Shown in pieces: positions 34,444-42,332 of a DNA stretch of 64,000 nt. The DNA comes from CAVRTJ01 sp964507185 (GTDB taxonomy: Bacteria; Acidobacteriota; UBA4820; DSQY01): positions 103,057 to 167,056 of the forward strand of contig CAZDOY010000001.1 in assembly GCA_964507185.1 (NCBI GenBank), in the 5' to 3' direction. Made by a program: the position numbers and the translations under genes. Under the pieces are notes generated by a model. That model had not been told where the DNA came from and searched no databases. It saw only the letters and a list, made by a program, of their open reading frames with translations. The stretch's first letter is position 1; each line of letters begins with the position of its first letter.

Positions 34444-36595
34444 GAGTCTCCGGGATCGTGTGCTCGCCCCTTTGAGGGGCAGCATCCGCGGCCAGCTCCT
34501 CGCCGTGCTGGTGGCAATGATCTTCGTGGGTGCGCTGATCATGTCGCTGGTCTTTTACATTCAAGCGCGCTCGGTAGCGCTGGCGCAGATCAGGGAGTCT
34601 TACCGCAGTCTCGGCACAATGGTGGCGGGACTTTCGCGCTACGATATGCAGTTCAACAAGACGGGACTCAAGGATACCGTTGATTCCATGGAGAAGTCCG
34701 ATCCCAATCTGCTGTGGGTGGCGTTCGTCGATGAGAAGGGCGCTACGCTCGCCTCGGGCGGACCGCTCGTGAAGGCCCCCTTCAGCGGGCTCGCCAAGAT
34801 GACCGGCAAGATGAGCCTCGCGACCATTGCGACCGAGAAGGGCAACGCCCTTTTGATCAGGGTGCCGATCGAGGTCACCGTGGCACCTGCCGCCGGCGCC
34901 GGAGACATCGGGTTCGAAGCGCCGGCCCCGGCGACGGCCGCCCAGCAGACGAAGTCCCTTGGGGAACTCAGGATCGTGGCGGGTCTCGCTCCGCTCGCCT
35001 CCCTGAGGCAGGGGTACCTGGCCTTCGGCTCGCTCGTGGTCCTTCTGGGCCTGCTGGCGGGCACGCTCATCGCCGTGGTCGTCACGCGCTATTTTACGGC
35101 GCCCATCTATGGCCTGACGGACTTTGCGAGGCAGATAGCGGGAGGGAACCTCACGGGCTACCGCGGCTCACTCGACCGCAAGGACGAGTTGGGCCGTCTC
35201 ATCGGTTCCTTCCATGAAATGTCCGCCAATCTGGCCCAGATCGTTCGCGAGATCAGGAGCGCCTTCCACCGGGTGGAAGACGGGATGGAAACGATGAGAC
35301 GCCACCTCGGGAGCACGCTGGACAATACGAGGGAGCAACAGGGCGCCTCCGTCAAGGTCGCGGACCAGGTGGAATCCATTCAATCAGCCGTTTCCGAGAT
35401 CGCCCACCTCATGGAAAGTCTGTCGGAACTCGCGGAAGAGGTTAGTTCCTCGGTACTCGAGATGATCGCGAGCATCGACGAGATCGCAGCCAATACCGAG
35501 GGCCTCAATGACACGGTCAACACGGTGGCTTCCACGCTTACGCAGAACGTAGCCGCAAACAAGGAGATAGACGCTTCGGCCGAGAAGCTGAACCGGTTTG
35601 TGGAAGATACTTCGGCGGCCATGACGGAGATGGAGGGGAGCATCCGCCAGATCGGTCAGAACGCGGCCCAGACGAGAGAGGCAACGGAGCTGGTAGCCGA
35701 AGAGGCTGGGGCTGGATCGCGCGCCATGGAGAAGTCAAACGAGACGATCGAGAAGCTGCGGGCCTCCTTCGAGTCCACCGTCTCCGTTATGAAGCTCCTC
35801 GGTAAGCGGAGCGGCGAGGTCGGTAACATCCTCTCCGTCATCGACGAGGTCATGGAGCAGACGCACCTGCTCGCGCTGAATGCCGCCATCATAGCCGCCC
35901 AGGCGGGCGAGCACGGCAAGCCTTTTGCCGTGGTGGCCGGCGAGATCAAGGACCTGGCCGCAAAGACATCGGTCTCCACCAGAGAGATTTCAGCCATAAT
36001 CGACAGCGTGCAGAGAGACGTTAGGCACGCCGTGGAGAGCGTAGACGGCCAGCGTGCCCTCGTGGAGGATTCGGTGGGTGTTTCCCACGAGGCCGCGAAG
36101 GTCTTCAGCCGTATAGAAGAGGCCGTGAGCCCTTCGCTGCAGATGGTGCAAGAGATCGCGCGCGCCACTGCGGAACAGGCGAAAGGGGCCGCAGGGATAG
36201 TCCGGTCCACCGAACAGCTTCGCGACCTCGCCCACCAGCTTCGGCAGGCCACCAAGGAACAGACCCTGGGTAGCGAGCAGATCCTCGATGCCGTCAACAG
36301 GATAAGGTCCCTTTCCGAGGAGATGCAGCGGGCGACAGCCGAGCAGAGCGCCGGTTCGAGTCTCATCCGTCAGGCTATGGACCGCCTGACGGCCGCCATA
36401 TCAGACGTCCTGGCCCAGAACCAGGCCCAGAGCTCTGCGGGAAAGACCGTCGAGCAAGTCATGCAGACGTTCGCCGAAAAGAACAGGGCCAATGTGGAGA
36501 GTATCAAACAGACCTCTGAGCAGGTTGAGGCTCTGTCCGGAAGGGCCGAGGAAGTTAGCCGCGTGCTGAGCCGCTTCCACATAGAGGACAATTAG
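34436..36595 (+). CDS. Methyl-accepting chemotaxis protein with atypical signalling tip
   Basis: A 719-residue receptor. Transmembrane helix 1 is near residues 20-42, a periplasmic domain spans about 45-190, and transmembrane helix 2 is near 197-220. A HAMP domain follows ('FTAPIYGLTDFARQIAGGNLTGY'), then about 450 residues of coiled coil. The hairpin tip around 'EQTHLLALNAAI' is recognisable but altered: compared with E. coli Tsr, N376 is His477, E385 is Ile486, R388 is Gln489, R394 is Lys495 and G395 is Pro496, while N381 and E391 are kept. The cytoplasmic rod is longer than average. It overlaps the binding-protein gene by 8 bases and is followed by cheW. CheA, CheR and CheB are not in the window. 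Confidence 0.93.
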   Translation: MNRSLRDRVLAPLRGSIRGQLLAVLVAMIFVGALIMSLVFYIQARSVALAQIRESYRSLGTMVAGLSRYDMQFNKTGLKDTVDSMEKSDPNLLWVAFVDEKGATLASGGPLVKAPFSGLAKMTGKMSLATIATEKGNALLIRVPIEVTVAPAAGAGDIGFEAPAPATAAQQTKSLGELRIVAGLAPLASLRQGYLAFGSLVVLLGLLAGTLIAVVVTRYFTAPIYGLTDFARQIAGGNLTGYRGSLDRKDELGRLIGSFHEMSANLAQIVREIRSAFHRVEDGMETMRRHLGSTLDNTREQQGASVKVADQVESIQSAVSEIAHLMESLSELAEEVSSSVLEMIASIDEIAANTEGLNDTVNTVASTLTQNVAANKEIDASAEKLNRFVEDTSAAMTEMEGSIRQIGQNAAQTREATELVAEEAGAGSRAMEKSNETIEKLRASFESTVSVMKLLGKRSGEVGNILSVIDEVMEQTHLLALNAAIIAAQAGEHGKPFAVVAGEIKDLAAKTSVSTREISAIIDSVQRDVRHAVESVDGQRALVEDSVGVSHEAAKVFSRIEEAVSPSLQMVQEIARATAEQAKGAAGIVRSTEQLRDLAHQLRQATKEQTLGSEQILDAVNRIRSLSEEMQRATAEQSAGSSLIRQAMDRLTAAISDVLAQNQAQSSAGKTVEQVMQTFAEKNRANVESIKQTSEQVEALSGRAEEVSRVLSRFHIEDN

Positions 36596-36596
36596 A

Positions 36597-37112
36597 GTGG
36601 TGGAATTTTCGAGCATCCTTCAGCTCAAGAAAGAGCACAAGGAAGCCGAGACGGAACTGATCTTCCTCGGTTTTACGGTCGGAACCCAGGCCTACGCACT
36701 GGGTGTCTTTGCGGTGCGGGAGATACTGCGGGTCCCCAGGATCTATTCGCTGCCGCGCGTTCCTGTTTTCGTAAAGGGTGTCATCGATCTCAGGGGTGCG
36801 ATTCTGCCCGTAATCGATTTCAAGGAGCGCCTCGATCTCGGATCCGTCGATCCCCAGAAGGGCCGGGTGGTGGTCGTCGTGATAGGCAGTACATCCGTCG
36901 GGCTTCTGGTCGATACCGTTGAAGAGGTCTTTGGCTCGGCGCCGGACCAGATCCAGCCGCCGCCCAAGATGTTTAACAAGCCTCACCTGCAGTTCATCGA
37001 CGGGATGGTCCGCTTTGGGGAGCGGCTTTACCTCCTGCTGAATCCTCCCGACCTCTTGACGCCCCAGGAAGTCGACACACTGGAAACCCAGTCCTGGTCA
37101 CCCAAAAAGTAG
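36597..37112 (+). CDS. cheW: CheW-like adaptor protein
   Basis: A 171-residue protein made of one CheW domain preceded by about 20 charged residues. Diagnostic segments are 'FTVGTQAYALGVFAVREILRV', 'FVKGVIDLRGAILPVIDFKERL' (the region contacting receptors) and 'VGLLVDTVEEVF'. It would link the adjacent MCP to a CheA kinase. The start is a GTG one base after the MCP stop. The downstream DeoC-like gene follows closely, making a five-gene unit with the binding protein. Confidence 0.93.
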   Translation: MVEFSSILQLKKEHKEAETELIFLGFTVGTQAYALGVFAVREILRVPRIYSLPRVPVFVKGVIDLRGAILPVIDFKERLDLGSVDPQKGRVVVVVIGSTSVGLLVDTVEEVFGSAPDQIQPPPKMFNKPHLQFIDGMVRFGERLYLLLNPPDLLTPQEVDTLETQSWSPKK

Positions 37113-37164
37113 GCCTCCGATGACTCCGAACCAAAATCCGTTGTCCGTTATGGAGGGGGCTCTG

Positions 37165-37776
37165 ATGGACTACGCCTTGTCGCCGTCCGAAGCGTGCCTG
37201 AGACTCCGGCGCTGGTCCGATGCCGGGGTGGGCCGAGCGCTGGCGCATCCGGGACTCCTGGCGGACATCCGCCCCGAAGATTTCGCGAGGATCGCCTTTG
37301 TCGGCGCCGTTTCGTTCCCCGCGGGAGGTGCGACGCTCTCCACCAAGCGCATGGAACTGCTGGAATGCGCGAGACTCGGCGCGGTGGAGGCCACGGTCGT
37401 CCTCACGCCGGCGCACGTGCTCGACATGGCCACGGGCGTCCTCGAAACCGAGATGAGGGCCCTTCTCTCCACTGCCCCCGAACTGAAGGTCCGTTTTCTC
37501 GTTGAGCTGGCCCACCTCGACGAATCGCGCCTGACCCATCTGGTCCGTCTTCTCAAAGGATCCTCTCCGTCCGCCCTGGTAACTGCCAGCGGATTCTATC
37601 CACCGGATTGCGGGCACGGGCACGTCCGCCGCCTCCGCGCGAAACTGAACCGGAAAATCCCGGTCATCATCGGCCACGACGTGCGGACGCCCAACGAGTG
37701 GGAGAGCTTTCGAGAGGCAGGCGCCGGCGGGTTCGTCACGAGCAGGCCGGAGGCCTTCATGGAGAAGGCGTCATGA
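37165..37776 (+). CDS. DeoC/DERA-fold protein lacking the catalytic residues
   Basis: A protein of about 203 residues following the deoxyribose-phosphate aldolase pattern along most of its length. 'SFPAGGATLSTKRMELLECARLGAVEA' corresponds to the family's GFPxGAT...GAxEVD block; 'LKVRFLVELAHLDESRL' to the KVIxE segment; 'SALVTASGF' to FVKTSTGF; 'IPVIIGHDVRT' to VKASGGVR. The three residues needed for aldolase chemistry are all replaced: Asp by Thr77, the Schiff-base Lys by Val139 and the second Lys by Ile168. It cannot be a DERA enzyme and may bind a sugar phosphate or a protein. The ATG at 37165 has GGAGGGGG 5 bases ahead; ATGs at 37120 and 37150 are in frame. The stop overlaps the next gene. 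Confidence 0.72.
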   Translation: MDYALSPSEACLRLRRWSDAGVGRALAHPGLLADIRPEDFARIAFVGAVSFPAGGATLSTKRMELLECARLGAVEATVVLTPAHVLDMATGVLETEMRALLSTAPELKVRFLVELAHLDESRLTHLVRLLKGSSPSALVTASGFYPPDCGHGHVRRLRAKLNRKIPVIIGHDVRTPNEWESFREAGAGGFVTSRPEAFMEKAS

Positions 37777-38846
37777 AACGCGTCGTCAAGAGGGCCCTTT
37801 CGTGGACTATCAGCCTCGGACTCACGGTCGTCCTGTTGTATTTCTTCCTTCACAAGGCGAACTTCACCGATGTGGCCCGTGAAGCTGAGAATGCGTCGCT
37901 CTCGTTTCTGGGGCTGGCCGTACTGCTCGAGGTGGTTTCGATCGTCATAAGGTCGTACCGCTGGGGCGTCATGCTCCGCTCGGTAAAGAAAGGCATCCCC
38001 ATGGCGCCCCTGCTGAAGGCAACAGCGGTGTCCTTCACTCTGACAGGGCTCATTCCGGGACGGCTCGGAGAGGTCGGGAAGCCCTATCTGCTCTCCGTGT
38101 GGCAAAAACTGCCGTTCGGCTCCCTGCTCGCCTCCGTCGTTCTGGAGCGAGGGATGGACCTGGTGGCACTGGTCATCCTCTGGTTCGGATTCGTCTTCTT
38201 CGGGAGCAACGGCATCGCGCCGGGTGCCGACGAGGCCATGAAGATCTTCACCGACCTTTCGTGGGGCTTTCTCGCCCTGGCCGTCATTGGAGGCATATTC
38301 CTGTTTTGGCTCGTTCCGCGAAGGCGCGTGCTTGATCGAATGGCCCGGAGAAGCGACAAGTTGAGCCGGTATCCTCTCCTCCTGAAACTGATTCGCAAGG
38401 TCCTGAAGTTCGTCGAGGGGCTGGGCACCTTCCAGAAGAAGAGGACCATCCTATGGGTCACCTTTTTATCGGTGGTCATCTGGACCTGCATTGCGGGATC
38501 GGCATGGGCGCTCCTCAAGGCGCTCAAGCTTCATCTGCCGCTGGGGGCTTCCGTCCTCCTGCTGATGTTCGTGTGCTTCGGGGCGGCCATCCCCACGCCG
38601 GGCGGAATAGGCGGCGTCCACAAGGCCATCCAGATCGCGCTTGTCATGTTCTACTCCGTGGGCGCCGAGGCGGCTGTCACCGCCGGCCTCATAGGCCACG
38701 CCGCCATGTTTTTCCCTGGCATACTCTGGGGGCTGGGATACCTTGCTCTCGGGCGGGTTCATATAAGGGAACTCAGGGAGGTCGCGAGGGCTTCTTCGGA
38801 GAAATCCGACCAGATGGCGGAATCTTCCGAGAAAGCCAGCGGGTGA
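37773..38846 (+). CDS. Lysylphosphatidylglycerol synthase-TM / UPF0104-type membrane protein
   Basis: A 357-residue integral membrane protein with about eight transmembrane helices, starting 'LSWTISLGLTVVLLYFFLH'. Characteristic positions are 'EVVSIVIRSYRWGVML' (the RxxRW signature of this family), 'TGLIPGRLGEVGKPYLL' and 'FGAAIPTPGGIGGVHKAIQIAL'. Related domains flip lipids in MprF, and stand-alone forms are thought to move or modify lipid-linked substrates; the cargo here is unknown. The ATG at 37773 overlaps the DeoC-like stop by 4 bases. The last 25 residues are Ser/Glu-rich and cytoplasmic. Confidence 0.87.
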   Translation: MKRVVKRALSWTISLGLTVVLLYFFLHKANFTDVAREAENASLSFLGLAVLLEVVSIVIRSYRWGVMLRSVKKGIPMAPLLKATAVSFTLTGLIPGRLGEVGKPYLLSVWQKLPFGSLLASVVLERGMDLVALVILWFGFVFFGSNGIAPGADEAMKIFTDLSWGFLALAVIGGIFLFWLVPRRRVLDRMARRSDKLSRYPLLLKLIRKVLKFVEGLGTFQKKRTILWVTFLSVVIWTCIAGSAWALLKALKLHLPLGASVLLLMFVCFGAAIPTPGGIGGVHKAIQIALVMFYSVGAEAAVTAGLIGHAAMFFPGILWGLGYLALGRVHIRELREVARASSEKSDQMAESSEKASG

Positions 38847-38850
38847 CCAT

Positions 38851-38925
38851 CCGCTTCGAAGGCCCGTCCGCCCACCGTCCTTCCAATCCCAAATCCGCAC
38901 TCCCAAATCCCCATTTCCCGTCTTC
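38851..38925 (-). repeat. Composite intergenic element A, copy 1
   Basis: Read on the minus strand, this spacer shows the GGGATTTGGGA module (38881-38925) followed by a GGACGGGCCTTCGAAG module (38851-38869). The second module matches 51429-51447 at 17 of 19 positions. The same order of modules recurs at 48019-48080 and 51382-51447. It sits between the membrane-protein gene and nrdR. Confidence 0.6.
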
Positions 38926-38928
38926 CCC

Positions 38929-38957
38929 TTGAACACGGACGCCGCTGTGGGTAAACT
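38929..38957 (+). promoter_or_regulatory. Candidate promoter of nrdR-hsp20-lon
   Basis: TTGAAC (38929-38934) and TAAACT (38952-38957) are separated by exactly 17 bases. A start near 38964 would leave a leader of about 12 bases containing GGAGG. It begins immediately after repeat element A. Confidence 0.55.
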
Positions 38958-38975
38958 CGTGGTTGGAGGAAAACC

Positions 38976-39449
38976 GTGCGCTGTCCTTTTTGCGGTCATT
39001 CAGAAGACAAGGTCGTGGACTCCAGGGAGGTATCCGGAGGCCACAGCATCCGCCGCAGGCGGGAGTGTCTCGAGTGCCACAGGCGCTTCACGACCTATGA
39101 GAACATCGAAACCGTTCCCTACCGCGTGATCAAGAAAGACGAGCGCCGGGAGAAATTTGACCGGGACAAACTCCTGAACGGGCTCCTGAAGGCCTGTGAA
39201 AAGCGCCCGGTGGCCACGGCGGACCTGAACTCCATCGTCGAAAAGGTCGAGGCGCACTTGCAGAATGCGCCCGATAGAGAGATATCCACGAGCGAGATCG
39301 GCAATATGATCATGGAAGGTTTGAAGGACCTCGACCAGGTGGCCTACGTGAGGTTTGCATCGGTTTACAGGCAGTTCGGCGACATCAGCGAGTTTCTGGA
39401 AGAGGTCAAGCATCTTCTCGAGCCCAAGCGGGGAGGAAGCGGCGCATGA
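38976..39449 (+). CDS. nrdR: Transcriptional repressor NrdR
   Basis: NrdR represses ribonucleotide reductase genes in response to ATP/dATP. The 157-residue length is standard. A zinc ribbon uses Cys3, Cys6, Cys31 and Cys34 ('MRCPFCGHSE' and 'ECLECHRRFTTYE'). The ATP-cone spans about residues 49-139 and starts 'VIKKDERREKFDRDKLLNGL'. The start is GTG with GGAGG 6 bases upstream. The stop overlaps the hsp20 start (ATGA), linking it to two heat-shock-type genes. No nrd reductase gene lies in the window. Confidence 0.97.
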   Translation: MRCPFCGHSEDKVVDSREVSGGHSIRRRRECLECHRRFTTYENIETVPYRVIKKDERREKFDRDKLLNGLLKACEKRPVATADLNSIVEKVEAHLQNAPDREISTSEIGNMIMEGLKDLDQVAYVRFASVYRQFGDISEFLEEVKHLLEPKRGGSGA

Positions 39450-39895
39450 GAGGTATACTCACGTCGTTTCTGGATCTTGTCCACCTACGGGCCGAAATGA
39501 ACAGGCTTTTCGAGTCCCTGCAAAATCTCCAGTGCCCGGAGGAAGTTCCGGATTCTGGTTCCTCAACGCCCTACGATATTCTCGAGACCCCCGAGCATAT
39601 CGTCGTAGAAGTGGATCTTCCCGGCGTGAATCCAGAGAGCATCAAGATCCAGGCCCGGGGAGTCCTCGTGACCATTCACGGGGAAAGGAGCAGAGCGACC
39701 CATAGCGGTATCATCGCATACCACCTCATGGAAAGGGATCGCGGGGGTTTCACCCGGACGATCACCGTTGACGGTGCGCTGGATACACACCGGGCGACCG
39801 CCGATTACCGGAAGGGGGTTTTGACCATCAAGTTCCCCAGACTTCCGGAACGTCGGGGCCGGACCGCGCTGATTCCCCTGCAGACTGAAGGATAG
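39446..39895 (+). CDS. Small heat shock protein (Hsp20/alpha-crystallin family)
   Basis: A 149-residue ATP-independent holdase. The alpha-crystallin domain covers about residues 43-135: 'DILETPEHIVVEVDLPGVNPESIKIQ' opens it and 'FTRTITVDGALDTHRATADYRKGVLTIKFPR' (spread over two strands) closes it. 'GVLTIKFPRLPE' is the usual last strand. A C-terminal IPL acts as the I-x-I/V-type anchor. It overlaps nrdR by 4 bases and lies 6 bases before lon, so a chaperone and a protease for damaged proteins are made together. Confidence 0.93.
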   Translation: MRGILTSFLDLVHLRAEMNRLFESLQNLQCPEEVPDSGSSTPYDILETPEHIVVEVDLPGVNPESIKIQARGVLVTIHGERSRATHSGIIAYHLMERDRGGFTRTITVDGALDTHRATADYRKGVLTIKFPRLPERRGRTALIPLQTEG

Positions 39896-39901
39896 TCCTC
39901 A

Positions 39902-42304
39902 ATGGCAAAAGACACCGCTCAATCACCGGCATTGCCGGCGCGGTTGCCCGTGTGGGAATTGGATGAGAGGGTGGTATTTCCTCTCGCTCTCTCGACCATT
40001 CCCATACCCGTCCCGGAAAGCAAGGAACTCCTCGAGGAAGCGCACGCACAGGGCGACTATCTTGCCATCTTTCCGACTTCCAAGGGACAGCGCAAGCACA
40101 CGACGGGTAACGGGGTCGTGGCCCTCCTCCTTCGCATGGCGCCTTCGGGCAATCCCGGCGTGGGGCTCGTGCTCGTCCAGGGTGTGGTCCGCGCGCGCCT
40201 CACCTTGGGCCGCAGGCGTGGTTTCGTGCGCTGGGCAAAGGTGGAAGGCGTTCCTGACCACATGGAGCCCTCCGCCAGGCTGACCGCATCGGCCCTCGTG
40301 CGCGGTATCCTGCAGCGGCTGGACGATCTCTCGGGGACAGCCAAAGGCGTCGCCAGCGAGGTTCGCGCCTTTCTGACCACGGTCGAGGACCCGGGCCGCG
40401 TTGCCGATCTGGTGGCCGCCCAGCTCGATCTCTCCTTCGATCGGGCATGCCGACTCCTCGAGGAGCCGGACGTGGTCAAGCGGCTGAACCTCCTCCTGGA
40501 CGAATTGTCCATGGAGCTGGAAATCCAGGCCATCCAGGACAAGCTCAACAAGCAGACGCGCGACGAGATGGACAAGAGGCAGAGAGAGTATTTCCTTCGC
40601 CAACAACTCGAGACCATCCAGGCCGAGCTGTCCGGCGCCGAGGGCGGCGATCCCAGCGGTGAGGTGGGTTACAGAAAACGCTTGGAATCCCTGACCCTCG
40701 TCCCGGAGGTAAGGACGGTTCTGGAAAAGGAAGTCGCCAAGCTCAGCCGGTTCGGTCCCTTTTCGGAAGAATTGAGCCAGATCCGCTCCTACCTCGACCT
40801 CGTATTCGACCTGCCGTGGGGTGTACTGACGACGGACCAGCTCGACCTCGTCAAGGCGCAAAAGAGCCTCGACCAGGAACACTACGGGCTGAAGAAGGTC
40901 AAAGAGCGCATTCTCGAATACATGGCGGTCTCCAAGCTCAAGGGCGGCAACCCCGGGACGCTCTTCTGCTTTGTAGGCCCGCCAGGAGTTGGAAAGACTT
41001 CGCTCGGCAGGGCCATCGCCCGAACCCTGGACCGGAAGTTCGTCCGAATGTCCCTGGGCGGCGTAAGGGACGAGGCGGAGATACGCGGCCACCGCAGAAC
41101 CTATATCGGCGCCATGCCCGGCCGCATCATCCAAGGCATCAAAAACGCGGGCACGATGAATTCGGTTTTCGTTCTGGACGAGGTGGACAAGATGGGCTCC
41201 GACTGGCGGGGAGATCCTTCTTCCGCGCTCCTGGAAGCCTTGGATCCCGAACAGAACAGAGAGTTCGTCGATCATTACCTGGGATTTCCCTTTGATCTTT
41301 CGCGGGTCATGTTCATCGCGACGGCCAACACTCTGGACGGCATCCATCCCGCCCTCCTGGATCGCCTCGAGATTCTGGAGCTTCCCGGCTACACCGAAGA
41401 GGAAAAACTCGCCATCGCCAAGCATCACCTCCTGCGCAAGCAGGTGGAGGCGCACGGCCTTGGGATCATCGACCTGGCGATTCCCGACGATACCATCCTG
41501 TCCCTCATGCGGCGGTACACGAGAGAGGCCGGTGTCAGGGGGCTGGAACGCGGAATCGAGGCCTTGCTCAGAAAGGTGGCGCGAAAGGTGGCGGCAGGCT
41601 CGAAGAGTTCTTTCACCATCCGTACGCGTGATCTTACATCCTTTCTCGGGCTGCCCCGCTTTTTCGAGGACGAGAGACTGCGCCGGGATACCGTGGGTGT
41701 CGCAACGGGGCTCGCCTGGACGGAAACGGGCGGCGAACTGCTGTTTATCGAAGCCACCGGCACCCCCGGATCGGGCGTTCTCACCCTGACCGGACAGATG
41801 GGTGAAGTCATGCGCGAATCCGCCCAGGCGGCCTTGACCTACATCAAGGAGCACCTTGCCCACTGGGGACTCGAGTCCAAGGACGTCAGCAAGAAAGACC
41901 TGCACATTCACGTGCCCGAGGGCGCGATTCCCAAGGACGGACCTTCGGCCGGCATCACCATGGCCGTCGCTCTTCTGTCCACGCTGACGGGCAAGGCTGC
42001 TCCAAGGACCATGGCCTTTTCCGGTGAGATTACCCTTCGGGGGAAGGTCCTCCCCGTCGGTGGGCTTCGCGAGAAGCTTCTCGCGGCTCAACGCGCCGGC
42101 CTGAAAACCGCCATCCTCCCTTACGGGAACCGCAACGAGCGCCGCGACCTCCCTGCATCCGTGGCCAAGGCCATGGAGTTCGTGTGGGTCAAGGACATGG
42201 CCGAAGTGTTCAGACTTGCCTTTCCCGGTCTGGAAAAGGCGCGGAAAAGACACCCCACCGCGGGTGTTTCGAAGAAGCGTAAACGACCCCACACCTCGAA
42301 ATGA
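39902..42304 (+). CDS. lon: ATP-dependent protease Lon
   Basis: Lon degrades misfolded and regulatory proteins. At 800 residues it is full length. The N-terminal substrate-binding domain (about 1-210) begins 'LPVWELDERVVFPLALSTIPI', followed by a helical linker ('QREYFLRQQLETIQAELSG'). The AAA+ module has Walker A 'GPPGVGKTSLGRAIA', Walker B 'SVFVLDEVDKMG' and 'GHRRTYIGAMPGRIIQGIK'. The C-terminal peptidase has catalytic Ser682 in 'PKDGPSAGITMA' and the lysine in 'GGLREKLLAAQRAG'. The last 20 residues are basic. It ends facing the DUF4388 gene with only 28 bases between, and no terminator is visible there. Confidence 0.98.
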   Translation: MAKDTAQSPALPARLPVWELDERVVFPLALSTIPIPVPESKELLEEAHAQGDYLAIFPTSKGQRKHTTGNGVVALLLRMAPSGNPGVGLVLVQGVVRARLTLGRRRGFVRWAKVEGVPDHMEPSARLTASALVRGILQRLDDLSGTAKGVASEVRAFLTTVEDPGRVADLVAAQLDLSFDRACRLLEEPDVVKRLNLLLDELSMELEIQAIQDKLNKQTRDEMDKRQREYFLRQQLETIQAELSGAEGGDPSGEVGYRKRLESLTLVPEVRTVLEKEVAKLSRFGPFSEELSQIRSYLDLVFDLPWGVLTTDQLDLVKAQKSLDQEHYGLKKVKERILEYMAVSKLKGGNPGTLFCFVGPPGVGKTSLGRAIARTLDRKFVRMSLGGVRDEAEIRGHRRTYIGAMPGRIIQGIKNAGTMNSVFVLDEVDKMGSDWRGDPSSALLEALDPEQNREFVDHYLGFPFDLSRVMFIATANTLDGIHPALLDRLEILELPGYTEEEKLAIAKHHLLRKQVEAHGLGIIDLAIPDDTILSLMRRYTREAGVRGLERGIEALLRKVARKVAAGSKSSFTIRTRDLTSFLGLPRFFEDERLRRDTVGVATGLAWTETGGELLFIEATGTPGSGVLTLTGQMGEVMRESAQAALTYIKEHLAHWGLESKDVSKKDLHIHVPEGAIPKDGPSAGITMAVALLSTLTGKAAPRTMAFSGEITLRGKVLPVGGLREKLLAAQRAGLKTAILPYGNRNERRDLPASVAKAMEFVWVKDMAEVFRLAFPGLEKARKRHPTAGVSKKRKRPHTSK

Positions 42305-42332
42305 GAGGGAACCGGATCGACCTCTGACTCTT

